Position numbers and translations under genes: made by a program
The notes under the pieces: model-generated
What the model was told of the DNA's origin: nothing
The model's input: the letters and a program-made list of their open reading frames with translations, nothing else
Databases searched by the model: none
Shown: one piece after another, positions 53,401-59,945 of the stretch
How the letters are laid out: each line of letters begins with the position of its first letter
Position numbering within the stretch: position 1 is the first letter of the stretch
Source: Planctellipticum variicoloris
GTDB taxonomy: Bacteria > Planctomycetota > Planctomycetia > Planctomycetales > Planctomycetaceae
Length of the DNA: 64,000 bases
Direction of reading: 5' to 3'
NCBI RefSeq assembly: GCF_030622045.1
Contig: NZ_CP130886.1
Coordinates: 4,596,001-4,660,000, forward strand

Positions 53401-53412
53401 AGCGGCGGTCAC
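50404..53412 (-). CDS. putA: Bifunctional proline dehydrogenase / L-glutamate gamma-semialdehyde dehydrogenase
   Basis: About 1002 residues from GTG 53412. Residues 60-430 are the FAD-dependent proline dehydrogenase barrel (SLKLSALVSRF, YLHVDMEQYSYKDLTLQIFREIL, YLHDAEQDLRELRTW, VRLVKGAYWDFE, RIYTPFGQLIPGMAYLVRRLLEN). After a Pro-rich linker, residues 500-980 are the aldehyde dehydrogenase: PWNFPLAILTGMTAAAMVTGN, FTGSRAVG, catalytic Glu in VIAEMGGKNAI and Cys in YSGQKCSACSR, with EEIFGPVL. It converts proline to glutamate. Start: the frame is open upstream only through His/Ser-rich repeat DNA; GTG 53412 has GGAG 11 bases before it. No DNA-binding N-terminal domain is present. Confidence 0.95.
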   Translation of the reverse strand: MTAAAASDLLERVEHETRTIGQYVWGHLHRRRPSMFERRWWDDRILGVAMADESVKVQMFRFVDVLPRLRSHQDVTRHLQEYFEEIREHLPWAVELVKFGIEHMRPDSVLSRALAYNARTNAARMARRFIAGESVDEVTTTVQALRRKGFAFTLDLLGEAVISEQEADAYQQQYLTLLTELAPVVNAWPESTQADSSLAGTLPRVNLSLKLSALVSRFRVADPAGTSRAVKERLRPLLREARANHAYLHVDMEQYSYKDLTLQIFREILMEPEFRDFADVGIVVQAYLHDAEQDLRELRTWAEKRGTPVWVRLVKGAYWDFETIVSGLNHWPVPVFQQKWESDASYERLTRYLLEEHRWLRPAFGSHNLRSLSHALAWAKELHVPDDLFEIQMLYGMAEEQAQVFHDLGHRVRIYTPFGQLIPGMAYLVRRLLENTSNDSFLRHSYDERVRLEDLLMSPSEAALHAPPPVTPPEPPFVNEPHSDFSQPEVRKAMEAALDQVADQLGEEYSLVIGGKAIQNRQWITSRNPSRKAQIVGKVALGTVDDAIAAIDSARRAFPEWSRVEVHYRAEYLELMAREMRSRRYELAAWQVYECGKPWAEADAEVAEAIDFCLYYSQQVQRLENPSAFDLPGEENSYFYRPRGVAVVIAPWNFPLAILTGMTAAAMVTGNTVVMKPAEQSSVIAAKLMEIIQTAGVPDGVVNLVPGVGEDVGPQLVGSPDVDLIAFTGSRAVGLAINSAAADAHAAQRGVKHVIAEMGGKNAIIVDSDADLDEAVVGVVQSAFGYSGQKCSACSRAIVLESAYDEFLKRLIDATAALKVGPAEDPGNDLGPVIDEEACQRIRDVIEAAKVDEASGRLVFEGPISDSESDGYFVAPHIFADVPPDAKIAQEEIFGPVLVVIRAKDMSEALAIANGTDYALTGGVYSRSPANLKRVRREFQVGNLYLNRPITGALVGRQPFGGFKLSGIGTKAGGPDYLQQFVFPVNITENTLRRGFAPSKQK

Positions 53413-53570
53413 GGGCAGGGGGACTCCATTCCAGGGAGGGGTGGAACGAGGAATTCTAGGCGAACCCGGTCGCCACGGGAAAGGGACGGCGAACAAATGG
53501 CCGTTTGGCGTATTGCTGTCCGATGGGCGTGCTCGTGCGTCGACTGCGTGGGCCAAGGCGTGGCGGTGGA

Positions 53571-53705
53571 GTGAATGGTGGAGGGGGAGGAGAAGGCGAA
53601 GAGGTGGTGAGTGTGGACTGGTGCGTGGTGAGTGAGAAGAATGAGAAAAAAAGAGGACGCGGAGCGTCTGAAGAGGCATTCCCAGGCGGAGCCTGGGAAC
53701 GAGGG
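53571..53705 (+). repeat. Composite direct repeat, left copy (ends in two-hairpin unit)
   Basis: A GTGGTGAGTG/GTGCGTGGTGAG-rich purine block, then GACGC-GGA-GCGTC (53656-53668), CTGAAGAGGC and ATTCCCAGG-CGGAG-CCTGGGAAC. The right copy at 54198-54331 has the same order with small changes and similar spacing. Confidence 0.7.
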
Positions 53706-53864
53706 AAAGCTGGTGGAGCTTGGGGTCGATCGGGTTTCGGGGGGAGGACGCCCAGAGTTTACGTACTGGGCGACATTGGAGCGCCCCTGGCGGGGCTGAA
53801 GACGGCCGGGCGCGCCCGGCCCTACGCGGCGGACGAGGACGTCCACCGTACGTACCGCGATCGG

Positions 53865-54150
53865 CTCCGGCGGGTCGGCGGTTTTACGGCCGTCCCGCCG
53901 GAGTCCGTCTGGCGGTTTCGAAGGGCCGGTGGAAGTCCCGGCGGTTCAGTCGCTTTGATCAGGTTCGCCGGTCTTGCGGCCGGATGAACGGGGAAGGCAT
54001 CGACGTCGAGGCTGTGCGCACACGGGGTGCGCCCCTCGGACCGTTCTTGCGAACGGTCCGTCGCTGGGCCCTGATCAGGCCCAGGTGAAGGGGTCATTCC
54101 GGACGCCTGCGGAGGTCCGCAGACACGAGTGCACTTCCTTGACCCCTTCA
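53865..54150. other. Array of consecutive hairpins, candidate structured RNA
   Basis: In order: CTCCGGCGGG/CCCGCCGGAG (53865-53874 with 53894-53903, with an inner CGGC/GCCG), CCGG...CCGG (about 53968-53983), CGGACCGTTC-TTGC-GAACGGTCCG (54037-54060, 10 perfect pairs), CTGGGCC/GGCCCAG (54064-54084), then TGAAGGGGTCA (54086-54096) pairing with TGACCCCTTCA (54140-54150) and enclosing CTGCGG-AGGT-CCGCAG. No known RNA family was recognised (not RNase P RNA, tmRNA or a group II domain V that I can see). Strand and transcription unknown. Confidence 0.45.
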
Positions 54151-54197
54151 TAAATAGGGGGGTTTGTTGCGCGGATTGTTGTAAAGGCTGGAGTGGA

Positions 54198-54331
54198 TTG
54201 TGGTTAGTGGATGGGGAGGAGGGGGCGAAGATGTGGTGAGTGAGGAGTGGTGCGTGGTGAGAAGACGGAAGCCGAAGACGACGCGGGAGCGTCTGAAGAG
54301 GCATTCCCAGGCGGAGCCTGGGAACGAGGGG
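54198..54331 (+). repeat. Composite direct repeat, right copy (ends in two-hairpin unit)
   Basis: GTGGTTAGTGG...GTGGTGAGTGAGG...GTGCGTGGTGAG, then GACGC-GGGA-GCGTC (54280-54293), CTGAAGAGGC and ATTCCCAGG-CGGAG-CCTGGGAAC (to 54326). Matches the left copy at 53571-53705. Confidence 0.7.
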
Positions 54332-54432
54332 ATTTGGGGATTGCAGAATTGCCAGCGATCCGAGTGTGAAACGCGTTGGATCACCGGCCTGAGTCCCGGA
54401 CCTGCCATCGCCCCGCCGTCCGCCGATCCCTT

Positions 54433-54446
54433 GTTCTTGCAAGAAC
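54433..54446. promoter_or_regulatory. Perfect 14-bp palindrome upstream of the LolC-type gene
   Basis: GTTCTTGCAAGAAC is a perfect dyad 150 bases before the permease start, a size suited to a dimeric repressor. No identified regulator is linked to it. Confidence 0.35.
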
Positions 54447-54596
54447 TTACAGTCATCCTCCAGGCTGCCCCGCCGTCCCCGATTGTCGGTTTGGCCGGTT
54501 CGATTCCGTGAAATCGGTCTTGGCACGTGCTTCGCTTCTGGATAGCGTATCGCCGCTTCCCCGCCCCAAGGATGGTCCGCGCCAAGGATTGGCTCG

Positions 54597-56156
54597 ATGT
54601 ACAAGCTCGTTCTTTGTCTCCGCTACCTTCGCACCCGCTATATCGCCTTGGCGAGCATCGTCAGCGTGATGCTCGGCGTGGCCACGATGATCGTGGTCAA
54701 CAGCGTGATGTCCGGTTTCTCGACCGAAATGCGGGACCGGCTGCAGGGGCTGCTCTCCGATCTCATCATCGAGACTCGCAGCATGGACGGCGAGCCCAAC
54801 CCCGACGCCCTGCTGGCGGAGGTCCGCAAGGTCGCCGGCGACTCGATCGAAGGGGTGACTGCGACCGTCGAGATTTACGGCATGCTGAGTTTCCAGTATG
54901 GCGGCAACTATATCACTCGCCCGGTGACGCTGATCGGCATCGATCCGCAGTCCAAATCCGAGGTTGGCCCGCTCGTCGATCACCTGGTCAGCTACCAGCC
55001 CGAACGCGAAGACGGCAAAGTCATCGCTCCTCCCGAACGGGACCGCTCCACGCCGCCGGGCTGGAATCTCAGCCCCGCGGCCGCGGCTTATCGCCGCGAT
55101 CTGGTCGAGCGCCGGCGCTGGCTCCACGAGCAGCTCGAGCGCGAGCGGGTTTCCCACCAGGGACTGAGCGAACCTGCGAATGCCGACGCGGAAGCCACTG
55201 CCGTCGCGGACTCCGACGAGGATCCGTTTGCGACAAAATCGCATCCGACGCCCAAGGCCGCGGTCACCGAAGATCCGGCCGCGCCGATGCCGGCGCGGAT
55301 TTACATCGGGGCTCAGCTCGTCAGTTTCCTGTACGACGATCAGGAAACGGGGAAGTCGCGGACGATGCAGATGGTGCGGGCCGGGGACGACGTGAAGATC
55401 AGCACCGTCACGGCGGGTCGTCCGCCCGAGGCGGCCCACTTCAATGCGACGGTGGTCGACTTTTTCCGAAGCGGGATGAGCGAGTACGACTCGCAGCTTG
55501 TGTTCTGCGATATCAAGTCGCTGCAGCAGGCGCGCGGAATGTTCGATCGGACGACCGGATCGGGCGCCATTACGTCGATTCAGATCAAGCTGAAGGACAT
55601 CAGCAAGACGGCGGACGTGATGGCGCGGCTGAAGACCGTGTTCCCCGCCAGCGAATTCACGATCAATACGTGGGAATCGAAACAGGCGCCGCTGCTGGCG
55701 GCCGTCGAAATCGAATCCGCGATCCTCAACGTGCTGCTGTTTCTGATCATCACCGTGGCCGGCTTCGGGATTCTGGCGATCTTCTTTATGATTGTGGTCG
55801 AGAAGACCCGCGATATCGGCATTCTCAAGGCGCTGGGAGCCAGTTCGAGCGGGGTGATGTCGATCTTCCTTTCCTACGGGCTTTCGCTCGGGATGGTCGG
55901 GAGCGGCGTGGGGGTGGCCTGCGGCCTGCTGTTTGTGCATTACATCAACGAGATCGAGACGATTCTGAGCTGGATTACCGGCCGTAAAGTCTTTGACGAG
56001 CGGATTTATTACTTTCCCACGATTCCCACCAACGTCGACGCCATGACGGTCTGCTGGGTGGCTTCGGGGGCGGTGGCGATTGCGGTGATGGCGAGTATCC
56101 TGCCGGCACGACGGGCCGCCCGGCTGCATCCGGTGCAGGCGTTGCGGTATGAGTAA
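54597..56156 (+). CDS. LolC/LolE-type ABC transporter permease
   Basis: A 519-residue FtsX/MacB-like permease. One membrane helix near residues 17-39 (YIALASIVSVMLGVATMIVV), a large extracytoplasmic part (40-375), then three C-terminal helices (about 376-402, 419-446 and 483-502) ending LPARRAARLHPVQALRYE, the FtsX_permease hallmark. Lol proteins extract lipoproteins for the outer membrane; MacB-type export is the alternative. An acidic/Glu-Arg-rich insert around residues 130-230 (RRDLVERRRWLHEQLERERV and following) is not usual. ATG 54597 has AAGGA 8 bases upstream. The ATPase gene follows in the same direction. Confidence 0.88.
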   Translation: MYKLVLCLRYLRTRYIALASIVSVMLGVATMIVVNSVMSGFSTEMRDRLQGLLSDLIIETRSMDGEPNPDALLAEVRKVAGDSIEGVTATVEIYGMLSFQYGGNYITRPVTLIGIDPQSKSEVGPLVDHLVSYQPEREDGKVIAPPERDRSTPPGWNLSPAAAAYRRDLVERRRWLHEQLERERVSHQGLSEPANADAEATAVADSDEDPFATKSHPTPKAAVTEDPAAPMPARIYIGAQLVSFLYDDQETGKSRTMQMVRAGDDVKISTVTAGRPPEAAHFNATVVDFFRSGMSEYDSQLVFCDIKSLQQARGMFDRTTGSGAITSIQIKLKDISKTADVMARLKTVFPASEFTINTWESKQAPLLAAVEIESAILNVLLFLIITVAGFGILAIFFMIVVEKTRDIGILKALGASSSGVMSIFLSYGLSLGMVGSGVGVACGLLFVHYINEIETILSWITGRKVFDERIYYFPTIPTNVDAMTVCWVASGAVAIAVMASILPARRAARLHPVQALRYE

Positions 56157-56162
56157 CGAAGC

Positions 56163-56236
56163 AGGGTGCGTCGAGTCTTCGAGGCTCACCGCTGAGCGAA
56201 AAAAATACGGTGAGCCTCGCGGACTCGACTCACCCT
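56163..56236. repeat. 74-nt hairpin between the permease and ATPase genes
   Basis: AGGGTG/CACCCT, GTCGAGTC/GACTCGAC and CGAGGCTCACCG/CGGTGAGCCTCG pair in order, with only a 1x1 and a 2x2 internal loop and a 16-base A-rich loop. It lies 7 bases after the permease stop and 60 bases before the ATPase ATG. Confidence 0.8.
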
Positions 56237-56295
56237 ACGACCTACGACGGCCAGCGGCCACAAACGCTTTCGACGAAACCCCGGAGTCTGCTCCG

Positions 56296-57033
56296 ATGAC
56301 CGAACGCCCCGGAATCCTTGCCATGCCCGAGCTGCATATTTCCGCCGTTGCCGTCGAGAAGGCCTACCGCAAGGGGGCGCACCTCGTGCCGGTGCTGCAC
56401 GGGGTCGACATTTCCGCCCGGAAGGGGGAGTTTCTGTCGATCGTCGGCCAGTCGGGTTCGGGGAAGAGCACGCTGCTGCACCTGATCGGGCTGCTCGACG
56501 GACCCGACGAAGGCGAAATTCATCTGGACGGCCAGCGGATCGACGATCTGCCGGCCCGCACCCGCGACGAGCTGCGGAACCGGGTGTTCGGGTTCGTCTT
56601 CCAGTTCTATCACCTGCTCCCCGAGCTCAGCCTGATCGAGAATGTCCTGTCGCCGCTGATGATCCGGCATTCGGTGTTCAGTTACTGGAAGCAGCGTCGG
56701 GCGTTCAACGACGCCGCGCGCGAGATGATCGACCGCGTGGGTCTGGGGCATCGGCTGAGCCATCGTCCGTCGGAGCTGTCGGGGGGTGAGATGCAGCGGG
56801 CCGCGATTGCGCGGGCGCTGGTCGCCCGTCCGGAGATCCTGCTGGCCGACGAGCCGACGGGGAACCTCGACGCGGGTTCGGGCCGGGAGATCATGGACTT
56901 GCTGGTCCGGTTGAACGAGCAGGAGGCGCTGACTATTATCATGGTGACGCATGATGCCGCGGTGGCGGCTCAGGCTCATCGCACCGTCCGTCTCAAGGAG
57001 GGGCGTTGCGAAATTCTGGCGGATGCGGCGTAA
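56296..57033 (+). CDS. lolD: LolD-type ABC transporter ATP-binding protein
   Basis: A 245-residue ABC ATPase of the LolD/MacB-ATPase group. Walker A is GQSGSGKST (residues 51-59), Q-loop VFQFYHLLPELS, the signature LSGGEMQRAAIARAL, Walker B ILLADEPTGNLD and H-loop MVTHD. The FYHLLPELSLIENV stretch is characteristic of LolD. ATG 56296 is chosen; an ATG at 56149 overlaps the permease stop (ATGAGTAA) and would make a 294-residue protein whose extra N-terminus is read through the 74-nt hairpin. Partner of the LolC-type permease. Confidence 0.9.
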   Translation: MTERPGILAMPELHISAVAVEKAYRKGAHLVPVLHGVDISARKGEFLSIVGQSGSGKSTLLHLIGLLDGPDEGEIHLDGQRIDDLPARTRDELRNRVFGFVFQFYHLLPELSLIENVLSPLMIRHSVFSYWKQRRAFNDAAREMIDRVGLGHRLSHRPSELSGGEMQRAAIARALVARPEILLADEPTGNLDAGSGREIMDLLVRLNEQEALTIIMVTHDAAVAAQAHRTVRLKEGRCEILADAA

Positions 57034-57199
57034 GCCGTTTCACCGCCGCCTGTTCCGGAGTATTGTCTCCGGGAAAGGGTCAGAATCCGTGAACTGTACC
57101 GGGGCAGACCGTGTCGTCTGCCTCTGTCTGTTTCCGGGGTCTGCCTTCCCGCTTCCTTGCGTCTTCTGACGAACTACACCGCTCGCGCAGGTCCGTGCC

Positions 57200-58069
57200 A
57201 TGCCTCTTAAGATTTTCCTCGGCGACCGTCTCGTGGACGAAGCCGACGCCAAGATCAGCGTCTTCGACCACGGGCTGCTCTACGGAGACGGCGTGTTTGA
57301 AGGGATCCGGGTCTACGGGGGCAAGGTTTTCCTCCACGAGGAGCACATCGAGCGTCTGTTCGAAAGCGCCCGGGCGATCCGACTCGAGATTCCGCTGGCG
57401 CCGGACCGGTTGATGCGGGCGGTCGAGGAGACGGTGGCGGCGAACAATATCGGCGACGGCTACATCCGCCTGGTGGTGACCCGCGGGGCGGGCGGGCTGG
57501 GGCTGGATATCCGCAAGACGTCGCATCCACAGATCATCATCATCGCGGACAAGATCAGCCTCTACCCGGAAGAGACCTACACGCGCGGCATGAACCTGGT
57601 CACCGCCAGTACGATCCGCAATCATCCGGCGGCGCTCAGCCCGCGGATCAAGTCGCTGAACTACCTCAACAACATTCTCGCCCGGATTGAGGGAACCGAC
57701 GCCGGGATGGTGGAGGCCCTGATGCTCAACCACAAGGGGGAGGTGGCGGAATGCACGGGGGACAACATCTTCATCGTCAAGAACGGCGTCCTGAAGACAC
57801 CGCCGCCCGACGCGGGCATTCTGGAAGGATTGACGCGTCATGCGGTGATGCGTCTGGCGCGCGAGGCCGGTTACCCGGTTCTGGAAAGCACGATGACCCG
57901 CCACGACATTTATACGGCGGATGAGTGTTTCCTGACGGGGACTGCGGCGGAAGTGGTCGCGGTTGTGACTCTCGACGGGCGAAAAATCGGCGCCGGGGAA
58001 CCTGGCCCGATGACGCGGGACCTGCTGAGCCGATTCCGCACACTGACGCGGACGGGGGCGTGGAAGTAG
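57200..58069 (+). CDS. ilvE: Branched-chain amino acid aminotransferase (class IV)
   Basis: A 289-residue class IV PLP-dependent transaminase of the IlvE type, transferring amino groups to the keto acids of Val, Leu and Ile. The PLP lysine is K151 in RIKSLNYLNNILAR; GDGVFEGIRVY at the start, ECTGDNIFIVKNG and GILEGLTRHAVM are family motifs, and FLTGTAAEVVAV is the phosphate-binding region. D-amino-acid transaminase or aminodeoxychorismate lyase are the other class IV options, but the full-length match to IlvE motifs is better. ATG 57200. It is 166 bases after lolD with no clear functional link. Confidence 0.92.
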   Translation: MPLKIFLGDRLVDEADAKISVFDHGLLYGDGVFEGIRVYGGKVFLHEEHIERLFESARAIRLEIPLAPDRLMRAVEETVAANNIGDGYIRLVVTRGAGGLGLDIRKTSHPQIIIIADKISLYPEETYTRGMNLVTASTIRNHPAALSPRIKSLNYLNNILARIEGTDAGMVEALMLNHKGEVAECTGDNIFIVKNGVLKTPPPDAGILEGLTRHAVMRLAREAGYPVLESTMTRHDIYTADECFLTGTAAEVVAVVTLDGRKIGAGEPGPMTRDLLSRFRTLTRTGAWK

Positions 58070-58279
58070 GGAGTAGGGAATAGCGAGTAGCCGGAGGAAG
58101 AGGGCTGATCGCTGATCGCCGGAGAGGATGTCCTTCGTGGGGTGGGCCGGCCTGCGATAGGCGGCGGCTGCGGCGTCAAAGTGGTGGCGGGCGCCGTCGT
58201 TGACTGATGACGTCAAACTGCGGCCTCTTGCGGCGAAGCCGCCCGGCCTGCGGCCGGGCCACCCGTGACGGGCTTCGGG
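58070..58279. repeat. Convergent gap with tandem tract and inverted GGCCGGGCGGC repeat
   Basis: GGGAGTAGGGAATAGCGAG (58071-58089), GCTGATCGCTGATCGCCGG, then the inverted repeat copy TGCGGCCTCTTGCGGC...GGCCGGGCCACCC (58213-58266). It separates ilvE from the convergent efflux adaptor gene. Confidence 0.6.
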
Positions 58280-59668
58280 TTATTGGGGGTCGAGCAGGCG
58301 GGCGGTTCGGACGCGCTGGCGTTCCATTTCGGCGGGCAGGCGGTATTCGGTCTGGGGCTGGACTCGGGCGCCGTCGTGCAAGACGTCCAGATTGGTCAGG
58401 ATGATCCGATCGCCGGCGGCGACTCCATTGTCGAGAATCGCCAGCGACTGCAGCGTTTCGACCGGCGTTACGATCCGGCCGAAGGATTGCCCGTCCTTCA
58501 GGACGAACAGCTTGCCGCGCACCAGCGCATCGCGCGGGACGACCAGGGCGTCGTCGTAGATCGGCCCGTCGATCCGGACCTGGACGAAGGTGCCGGGCAG
58601 GAGTGGTGTCGTCTGCCGCGAGTTATCCACGCGCACATAGACCATGACCGTGCGGGTCTGTTCGTCGGCGTTCGGGGCTGAGCGGACCAGTTCGCCGAAC
58701 CAGAGCGGTTTTGCCGTTTCGTTGGGGGCAAGAGCGACTGTGGGCGACTGCCCCGATTTCAGGGCGACCATGATCCGGGCGTGGTCCGTCAGGGTGAGGG
58801 CGACGGGCACTTCGACGATCGAGGCATCGGTCACCGTCACCAGGGCGTCGCCGGGTTTGACGTACTGGCCCTGTTCGACGTTGACCTTTCGCAGTCGCCC
58901 GGTGAACGGAGCGGTCACGGCGGTTCGTTCGAGATCGAGCTTCGCGAGTTTCAGGTCGTTCTGCAGGGCTTCGCGGCGCTGCACGATCTGATCGCCCCGA
59001 ACTGGAAACAGATTCAGCTCGTTGTCGTTCTGCAGCAGGACCTTTTCGTAGGTTCGAAGCTGGATCGTGGCCTGCCGGAACTCGGATTCGGTGACGACCC
59101 CCTGTTTGTGCAGATCCTCCGTTTTGCGAAACTCTTTCGTGAAATCGTCGAAGTCCGACTGCAGGCGCTCGCGGAGCGTTTTCAGGTTTTTTTCTTCCTG
59201 CTTGAGGCGTTCGAGTTCGACTTCGGACTCGCGCAGCCGGTTCTCGATCTGAACCACCCGTTCTTCATAGTTTCGCGGATCGATCTGCAGCAGAATTTCG
59301 TCGGGGCCGGGCGACTTCCCGCCGGCCGGGAGCGGTGTACCGACCGGCGGCGTGACCTGCTCGCCGACTTCCAGCCTGGGATGGGTCGACAGGACTTCGC
59401 CTGCGACCTGGGCGGACAGGACGACTTCGCGGTCGGCCTGAGCCGTGCCGAAGCCGGTCACCACGCGCTGCAGCCGGACCGGCTCGACGACGAAAATATC
59501 GACGTTGTACCGTCGGGACTCGGGCTCTTTCAGCTCGGGGGGTTTCCGCAGCCGGGAAAGCGCTTCGGCGGTGATGGTCCCCCCGCCGAACAGCAACAGA
59601 ATCAGGATGATCGAGATCAGCGTGCGCCAGGTGGTTCCCCCGCGCGAAGTTGCTCGGTCCGCAGTCAC
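58280..59668 (-). CDS. RND/HlyD-family periplasmic adaptor (membrane fusion protein)
   Basis: A 462-residue membrane fusion protein. N-terminal anchor helix (about 16-35, LISIILILLLFGGGTITAEAL), then lipoyl-type half-motifs VVLSAQVAGEVLST near residue 85 and TAPFTGRLRKVNVEQGQYVKPGDALV near residue 275, flanking a coiled-coil hairpin (about 130-250, QIENRLRESEVELERLKQEEKNLKTLRERL), and C-terminal beta-barrel domains. It is the periplasmic link of a tripartite efflux pump, but no inner-membrane pump or outer-membrane channel gene is next to it in the window. GTG 59668 is supported by GGAG eight bases upstream. Confidence 0.85.
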   Translation of the reverse strand: MTADRATSRGGTTWRTLISIILILLLFGGGTITAEALSRLRKPPELKEPESRRYNVDIFVVEPVRLQRVVTGFGTAQADREVVLSAQVAGEVLSTHPRLEVGEQVTPPVGTPLPAGGKSPGPDEILLQIDPRNYEERVVQIENRLRESEVELERLKQEEKNLKTLRERLQSDFDDFTKEFRKTEDLHKQGVVTESEFRQATIQLRTYEKVLLQNDNELNLFPVRGDQIVQRREALQNDLKLAKLDLERTAVTAPFTGRLRKVNVEQGQYVKPGDALVTVTDASIVEVPVALTLTDHARIMVALKSGQSPTVALAPNETAKPLWFGELVRSAPNADEQTRTVMVYVRVDNSRQTTPLLPGTFVQVRIDGPIYDDALVVPRDALVRGKLFVLKDGQSFGRIVTPVETLQSLAILDNGVAAGDRIILTNLDVLHDGARVQPQTEYRLPAEMERQRVRTARLLDPQ

Positions 59669-59945
59669 AAAGAGGTCTCCCGTTTCGCGGCGGCGAGTGC
59701 CGGGACCGCATCATCCCATTCACCGCACTGCATCCGGCAAAGGCTGGAACTATTCCGCGAAGCTCCACTGACTATAGAGGCTTTCGGACTGTTCAGGGAA
59801 TGCAGACACCGGCGCATCCATCGGGTTCTCATAAAACGGAACCGCCCGTCCTCGGATCACCAACGGCGAACGCATCAATCGACGCCAACCCATGTCGTCT
59901 GCGGGAGTATTGCGGCCCGCCGGCTCGCCTGCGATTCTGCTCGCC

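Larger units (their letters stand above)
53413..54596. other. 1.18-kb gap without a gene: repeats and hairpins
   Basis: No protein-coding frame is convincing. The gap holds a direct repeat of about 130 bp (53571-53705 and 54198-54331), each copy ending in a two-hairpin unit; between them is hairpin-dense DNA (53745-54150). Near the lolC-like gene is the perfect palindrome GTTCTTGCAAGAAC (54433-54446). Confidence 0.6.

Noticed and set aside
51154-53574. An 806-codon antisense frame over putA
   Set aside because: No family sign; the sense frame has both catalytic domains complete.
50404-53679. Longer putA start giving 1091 residues
   Set aside because: The extra His/Ser/Pro-rich N-terminus is translated repeat DNA (the direct-repeat block of 53571-53705); GTG 53412 gives the normal length.
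26932-54327. CRISPR array
   Set aside because: The palindromic repeats are spread over 27 kb with genes between them; there is no regular repeat-spacer spacing and no cas gene.
53822-54604. 260-codon minus-strand frame over the hairpin array
   Set aside because: Its translation runs through hairpins and repeats with no domain; the DNA is better explained as structured non-coding sequence.
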